From an uncultured Lachnospiraceae bacterium (GTDB lineage: Bacteria; Bacillota; Clostridia; Lachnospirales; Lachnospiraceae): DNA of 64,000 nt. The stretch spans positions 1 through 64,000 of the forward strand of contig CAKRSV010000002.1 of assembly GCA_934401915.1 (NCBI GenBank). The letters run 5' to 3'. Below the pieces are notes generated by a model. It worked only from the letters and a program-made list of their open reading frames with translations. It had not been told where the DNA came from and ran no database searches. Positions within the stretch are counted from its first letter, which is position 1; each line of letters begins with the position of its first letter. Positions 63,837-64,000 of the stretch are shown piece after piece. The translations under genes were made by a program, and so were the position numbers.

Positions 63837-64000
63837 ATGAAAATTGTTGTTTGTATTAAGCAGGTTCCTGATACAAAGGGCGGCGTTAAGTTTAATCCGG
63901 ACGGAACTCTTGACAGAGGCGCAATGCTTACCATTATGAACCCCGATGATAAAGCAGGTCTGGAAGCAGCACTGAGAATCAAAGATCAGTATGGTGCAGA
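63837..64000 (+). CDS. etfB: Electron transfer flavoprotein subunit beta (3' truncated by window edge)
   Basis: The first 54 residues (MKIVVCIKQVPDTKGGVKFN... LTIMNPDDKAGLEAALRIKD) show the EtfB N-terminus, with AAGGAG upstream. It follows bcd by 42 bases. It should pair with EtfA (off the window) to feed NADH electrons to Bcd and ferredoxin. Confidence 0.93.
   Translation, partial: MKIVVCIKQVPDTKGGVKFNPDGTLDRGAMLTIMNPDDKAGLEAALRIKDQYGA

Overview
The window looks like a chromosomal segment of an anaerobic, butyrate-forming Clostridia, most likely Lachnospiraceae. This is inferred from the gene content: a complete S10-spc-alpha ribosomal protein block with secY, adk, map, a KOW protein, infA, rpmJ and rpoA; a zinc-type S14; an L17 with a long C-terminal extension; an ECF transporter ATPase pair beside truA; and a thl-crt-hbd-bcd-etfB butyryl-CoA operon. 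No tRNA or rRNA gene and no CRISPR array was seen.

Layout. 1-11.3 kb holds accessory and housekeeping genes: the tail of a repeat-bearing protein, an acyl-CoA thioesterase, a ferritin-like coat-type protein, an Lsa-like ABC-F protein behind an attenuator-like leader, deoC, a heterodimeric ABC exporter with one degenerate ATPase subunit, a divergent AraC regulator, TraX-like, DUF2752 and Gly/Tyr-rich membrane proteins, and an RlmI-type methyltransferase. 11.4-28.5 kb is the ribosomal protein superoperon, with structured leaders before rpsJ and rpsM and hairpins between several genes. 28.5-37.8 kb carries ecfA1-ecfA2-ecfT-truA and rplM-rpsI, interrupted by an M15 peptidase, a GH43 xylosidase and a ComEC-like metallo-beta-lactamase-fold protein.

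37.9-46.7 kb is an AT-rich accessory island after the rpsI terminator. It mixes apparently intact genes (ANT(6)-like, DUF4143 ATPase, CD3324, Vat/CatB-like acetyltransferase, TetR, KTR, CPBP protease, GNAT, PfkB kinase) with wreckage: a DUF5131 stub, a methyltransferase-kinase chimaera made by a 91-bp duplication, an internally deleted MATE gene, an ABC ATPase scrap and a TetR tail scrap. 46.7-55.3 kb holds a methyltransferase, a GNAT gene broken by a 7-bp tandem duplication, YitT, MATE, SDR, thioredoxin reductase, a secreted NlpC/P60 hydrolase and the long-form hibernation factor hpf. The hpf upstream region has paired covarying hairpins and adjacent perfect DnaA boxes. 55.3-59.5 kb has a polytopic glycosyltransferase-like protein, a GT2-GtrA fusion and an M23 peptidase. 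59.5-64 kb is the butyrate operon, running off the end inside etfB.

Most unusual signals: a hairpin-plus-Shine-Dalgarno element (GCGCA-loop-TGCGC-AGAAATGAGG) found before five unrelated genes on both strands; an attenuator-like ABC-F leader; a leader with mutually exclusive stems before the CD3324 gene; the 91-bp repeat chimaera; and the hairpin/DnaA-box region before hpf. Family names are from reading motifs in the translations; no database search was run.
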